From: Pseudorasbora parva
Taxonomy: Eukaryota > Chordata > Actinopteri > Cypriniformes > Gobionidae
Length of the DNA: 64,000 nt
Assembly: GCF_024679245.1 (NCBI RefSeq)
Contig: NC_090179.1
Location: forward strand, 8,986,827 to 9,050,826
Direction: 5' to 3'
Shown here: positions 60,969 through 64,000 of the stretch, in pieces
Numbering within the stretch: the stretch's first letter is position 1
How the letters are laid out: every line of letters begins with the position of its first letter
The notes under the pieces: generated by a model
The model's input: the letters and a program-made list of their open reading frames with translations, nothing else
Database searches by the model: none
Told to the model about the DNA's origin: nothing
Made by a program: the position numbers and the translations under genes

Positions 60969-62189
60969 TTAGTCCTTAGACATAAGAAAAACAAGCTCTG
61001 AGATGGATCTGATGTAGGTTTTTGTTGTTCCTTGCCTCACAACTTTTACTTCAACCTTGCGGACTTGGTTGTCTTTGCTAGGTAATGTCTTTACCACAAG
61101 TCCTATCGGCCAGTCGTTCCGTTTAGCCTGACTGTCTTTCATCAGAACTACATCATCCACTTGTATGGTTGGCTTGCATTCAGTCCACTTGTGACGTTTC
61201 TGGAGAGTAACCAGATACTCCTGTCTCCATCGTTTCCAGAAGACCTCTGCCAAACACTGCACTTGTTTCCACTGATTTTTGTGAAGATCCTTATAATCAA
61301 AGTCACCTGGAGGCGCCGTCAACGGAGTCATCTTTTGTGTGAGGATTATTACAGGTGTCAGTATAGAAGGATTGTCAGGGTCAGTTGACACTGGAATCAA
61401 TGGTCTGGCATTTAGAATGGCCATTACTTCTGCCATCAGTGTAGTCAACACTTCATGTGTGAGGCGGTTTGACTCAGGCCGGAGCAACATCCCTTCCAGA
61501 ATCCGACGTGCTACTCCTATCAGTCTTTCCCAGCAACCTCCCATATGGGATGAGTGGGGAGTGTTGAAAGTCCATGTGCATCCCTGCTTATCAAGGTAAC
61601 TTGTCAGTTCTGGATCAGTGGTGTTGAATTGTAACTCTTTGCACGCTCCAATAAAGTTTGTGCCTCTGTCAGAGCAAAGCTGTTTGGATGAGCCACGGAT
61701 TGCAAAGAATCGGCGTAAAGCAATTATAAAGCTCGAAGTGGACATGGATTCTAACACTTCTATATGTGTTGCTCTCGTGCTCATGCATGTGAATAACACA
61801 GCCCATCGTTTACTCTCAGCACTACCTCCACGAGTGCAGCGAGTGACAATGCTCCATGGTCCGAAGACGGCCAGTCTGTCCGCTGGTAGTGGTGCCATTT
61901 TCTGTTCCATTAACCTCCCTCTCAGTTTTTTGCAGGTCACACAGTTATGGAGGACACTAGACACCAGCCGTTTACCTCCTACTATCCACACTCCTGCTGA
62001 CCGGATGGTGCCTTCAATAAAATGACGACCTTGATGAAAAACTACCTCATGGTAATGTCTCACTATGAGAGTTGTGATATGATGAGTTTTTGGCATAATG
62101 ACAGGATGTCTCTCATCTCTTGGTAAGTCAGTGTTGGTAAGGCGTCCTCCAATCCGCAGGAGTCCATCCTCGTCAATGAAAGGATTCAA
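60969..62189 (-). CDS. BEL/Pao integrase and C-terminal domain
   Basis: 406 residues. Residues about 40-90 form the H2C2 zinc domain (HYHEVVFHQGRHF ... CVTCKK). In the catalytic core, the second acidic residue is in CSDRGTNFIGA and the Glu is in GGCWERLIGVARR, 46 residues later. The segment before FGPWSIVTR is shorter than in the family and the first catalytic Asp expected there is not visible. The C-terminus has NRLTHEVLTTLMAEVMAILN, NARPLIPVS and the DUF5641-like WRQEYLVTLQ. It is in a different frame from the preceding RT/RNase H ORF: a run of seven A (minus) at about 62200 shifts the frame between them. The protein would insert cDNA; this copy is probably inactive. Confidence 0.88.
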   Translation of the reverse strand: MNPFIDEDGLLRIGGRLTNTDLPRDERHPVIMPKTHHITTLIVRHYHEVVFHQGRHFIEGTIRSAGVWIVGGKRLVSSVLHNCVTCKKLRGRLMEQKMAPLPADRLAVFGPWSIVTRCTRGGSAESKRWAVLFTCMSTRATHIEVLESMSTSSFIIALRRFFAIRGSSKQLCSDRGTNFIGACKELQFNTTDPELTSYLDKQGCTWTFNTPHSSHMGGCWERLIGVARRILEGMLLRPESNRLTHEVLTTLMAEVMAILNARPLIPVSTDPDNPSILTPVIILTQKMTPLTAPPGDFDYKDLHKNQWKQVQCLAEVFWKRWRQEYLVTLQKRHKWTECKPTIQVDDVVLMKDSQAKRNDWPIGLVVKTLPSKDNQVRKVEVKVVRQGTTKTYIRSISELVFLMSKD

Positions 62190-62193
62190 CTTT

Positions 62194-63528
62194 CTAAGCT
62201 GACTCTTTTTTTGAGAGCTGAATTCCGTCTTTCAAACATTTGAACTCTTCTTCATAGAATTCTTGCTGGACACAACGAATGACAACTGTTTTAGCTTGCC
62301 AACGTGCATCAACGACATCCCCTTTGTGAGTTTTGGAGTATGTTCTCGTTACTTGAATAAGTTTTTTGGTGGCCTGTAGTAGTTTCTTCCAGTTAGAAAA
62401 TCGTTCAAAACGTGTAGAGTTGAACTGGCCCTCTATAGCCTTGGTGTAGTTGACAGCAACTTGGGCCCGAACTTCAACATCGAGGTCTGGATCAACAAGG
62501 TCAAAGCTGTTGCTCTGTGGAGGCTCACTGCTGTTCTTCAAGAAACCAGGGCCTGAGAACCAGTTAGAGGACCTAAGGATGTCTACAGACATGGGTATAG
62601 TGGCATGATCTGCCGGATTCTGTTCGGTGGCAACATATTGCCACTGTTGTGGATGACTTGCTTTCCTGATACGATTGACTCGGTTGGCAACATACATATG
62701 AAATCTTCTGGAGGTGTTATGGATGTACCCAAGAACACTCCTGCTATCAGTGAAAAATCTCACGTCATGCATCTCAATGTCTATCTCACTGCAGATTGTG
62801 TCTGCCATCTCAGCTGCCAGAACTGCGGCACACAGCTCCAGACGTGGAACTGTATGGGCTGGATGCGGCGCCAACTTCGCTTTGCCCATTACGAATCCTA
62901 CGTGGCACTGGTTTTCATCATTGGCGACACACAAGTAGGCTACGGCAGCAATAGCCTGTGTGGAGGCGTCAGAGAATAAACAGAGTTCTCGACGTTGAGA
63001 TGGGGAAAGAGGGATAGGCACATACCTTCTTTTGATGTGTAGCTTCTCTAGTTCCAGGAGAGACTCTTTCCACGACTTCCAGGACACTTGCTTGTCTGAT
63101 GGCAGAGGATCATCCCAATCATATTCTTTGGACGACAGTTCTCTGACTAGAGCTTTTCCTTGAACTGTGATGGGAGCCACAAAGCCCAGTGGATCATAGA
63201 GGCTCTGAACCATAGATAAGATGCCTCTTTTTGTGAATGGTTTCTCTTCGTGGGATACTTGGAAACTGAAACTATCACTTTCCAGATTCCATATCAGTCC
63301 AAGACTCCGCTGAAGTGGGAGAGGATCTGCACCAAAGTTAAGGTCTTTTAAGTCTTTTGCAAGGTCCTCGGAGGCGAATGCTGTCATGACCTTGCTGATA
63401 TTGGAAGCGATTTTGTGGAGTTTTAAGTTCGATGCTGCTAACATTTTCTGAGTCCTTTTTAAAAGATCGATAGCTTCCTCTTCTGTCGGAACTGACGTCA
63501 ATCCGTCGTCCACGTAGAAGTTCCTCAT
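62194..63528 (-). CDS. BEL/Pao reverse transcriptase C-part and RNase H
   Basis: 444 residues starting at MRNFYVDDGLTSVPTEE, whose YVDD is the polymerase catalytic box. The RT thumb and connection region follow (SMVQSLYDPLGFVAPITVQG). RNase H is marked by LFSDASTQAIAAVAYL, VPRLELCAAVLAAEM and FFTDSRSVLGYIHN, then ATEQNPADHATIP. The real polypeptide began upstream; the Met is simply the first one after a frameshift. Runs into the integrase by a further frameshift. Confidence 0.9.
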   Translation of the reverse strand: MRNFYVDDGLTSVPTEEEAIDLLKRTQKMLAASNLKLHKIASNISKVMTAFASEDLAKDLKDLNFGADPLPLQRSLGLIWNLESDSFSFQVSHEEKPFTKRGILSMVQSLYDPLGFVAPITVQGKALVRELSSKEYDWDDPLPSDKQVSWKSWKESLLELEKLHIKRRYVPIPLSPSQRRELCLFSDASTQAIAAVAYLCVANDENQCHVGFVMGKAKLAPHPAHTVPRLELCAAVLAAEMADTICSEIDIEMHDVRFFTDSRSVLGYIHNTSRRFHMYVANRVNRIRKASHPQQWQYVATEQNPADHATIPMSVDILRSSNWFSGPGFLKNSSEPPQSNSFDLVDPDLDVEVRAQVAVNYTKAIEGQFNSTRFERFSNWKKLLQATKKLIQVTRTYSKTHKGDVVDARWQAKTVVIRCVQQEFYEEEFKCLKDGIQLSKKESA

Positions 63529-63556
63529 GACAAACTCCTTACTGTCTGTGCCGTAT

Positions 63557-63997
63557 TCATCCTGATGCAGCTCTTCTTAGACCATAAATGGCAACTGATG
63601 GTGAGGGGCTGTTGCCAAATATGTGTACCTTCATTCTGTATTCTGTGATGTTACTGTTTAAGTCGTTATCCTTATACCAAAGGAACCGTAAATAATCACG
63701 ATGATCTTCTCGAACAACAAACGCGTAGAACATCTGCTGAATATCAGCGGTGACTGCAATGTTCTCTTTCCTGAAGCGGATTAAGACACCCAACAGGGTA
63801 TTGTTTAAGTCTGGCCCGCTGAGCAGCACGTCATTCAGTGAAACACCGTCATGTTTGCCGCTTGAATCAAAAACCACTCTAATTTGATTCGGTTTTTGAG
63901 GATGATAGACCCCGAATAGAGGTAAGTACCACCTTTCTTGATGTTCCTTAAGTTCTTTCGCTAGTTCTGCTTGGTCATTCTCAAATACCTTTTTCAT
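63557..63997 (-). CDS. BEL/Pao reverse transcriptase N-part (runs out of window)
   Basis: 146 residues in the window: ERWYLPLFGVYHPQKPNQIR, VVFDSSGKHDGVSLNDVLLS, LLGVLIRFRKENIAVTADIQ (catalytic Asp in TADIQQMFY), and YGLRRAASG. It is separated from the YVDD part by one base excess near 63573. Gag, protease and the 5' LTR must lie right of 64 kb. Confidence 0.88.
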   Translation of the reverse strand: MKKVFENDQAELAKELKEHQERWYLPLFGVYHPQKPNQIRVVFDSSGKHDGVSLNDVLLSGPDLNNTLLGVLIRFRKENIAVTADIQQMFYAFVVREDHRDYLRFLWYKDNDLNSNITEYRMKVHIFGNSPSPSVAIYGLRRAASG

Positions 63998-64000
63998 GAA

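Overview
The window is vertebrate DNA, most likely from a cyprinid-type teleost. It holds two host genes with typical vertebrate introns and GT-AG junctions, long (AT)n and (GT)n tracts, and a dense nested mixture of fish-type transposable elements (Tc1, hAT, TTAA-site elements, L2, DIRS, Ty3/gypsy, BEL/Pao). The species assignment is inference from this repeat spectrum; nothing in the window is bacterial.

Layout. Positions 1-1420 (minus) hold exon 1 and part of intron 1 of a tgfb1 gene; the rest of that gene lies left of the window. Positions 3.9-7.3 kb hold a MITE and an L1-like LINE remnant broken by a Tc1 transposon, itself broken by a foldback element. Positions 7.6-12.7 kb are a degraded DIRS-type tyrosine-recombinase retrotransposon (minus) with inverted termini and an internal complementary region. 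Positions 13.9-19.0 kb are a young, nearly intact LTR element whose pol order is protease, integrase, reverse transcriptase, RNase H, the Gmr1-like order. Positions 21.6-28.0 kb form a four-layer nest: old LINE 3' UTR, TTAA-site element, full-length L2 LINE, 643-bp MITE. Positions 28.5-34.5 kb form a second nest inside a Tc1 element, including a small element that carries a helicase gene fragment. Positions 35.0-39.0 kb hold a DIRS end remnant, LINE debris and a hAT-like MITE.

From about 39.7 kb to beyond 59.1 kb lies the 5' part of cdkl1 (plus strand), a CDC2-related kinase linked to cilia. Five coding exons are in the window (218 codons plus one base, through kinase subdomain X); the 3' part is outside. 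Intron 3 (11.35 kb) and intron 4 (5.9 kb) are full of nested elements. Positions 60.2-64.0 kb (minus) hold the 3' part of a BEL/Pao retrotransposon, with frameshifts and a probable 3' LTR.

The host genes are independent neighbours. Most of the information is in the transposable elements: their insertion order can be read from target-site duplications, and several structures (a hairpin with compensated substitutions, a DIRS circle-junction sequence, a UG tract against a kinase splice acceptor) deserve a second look.
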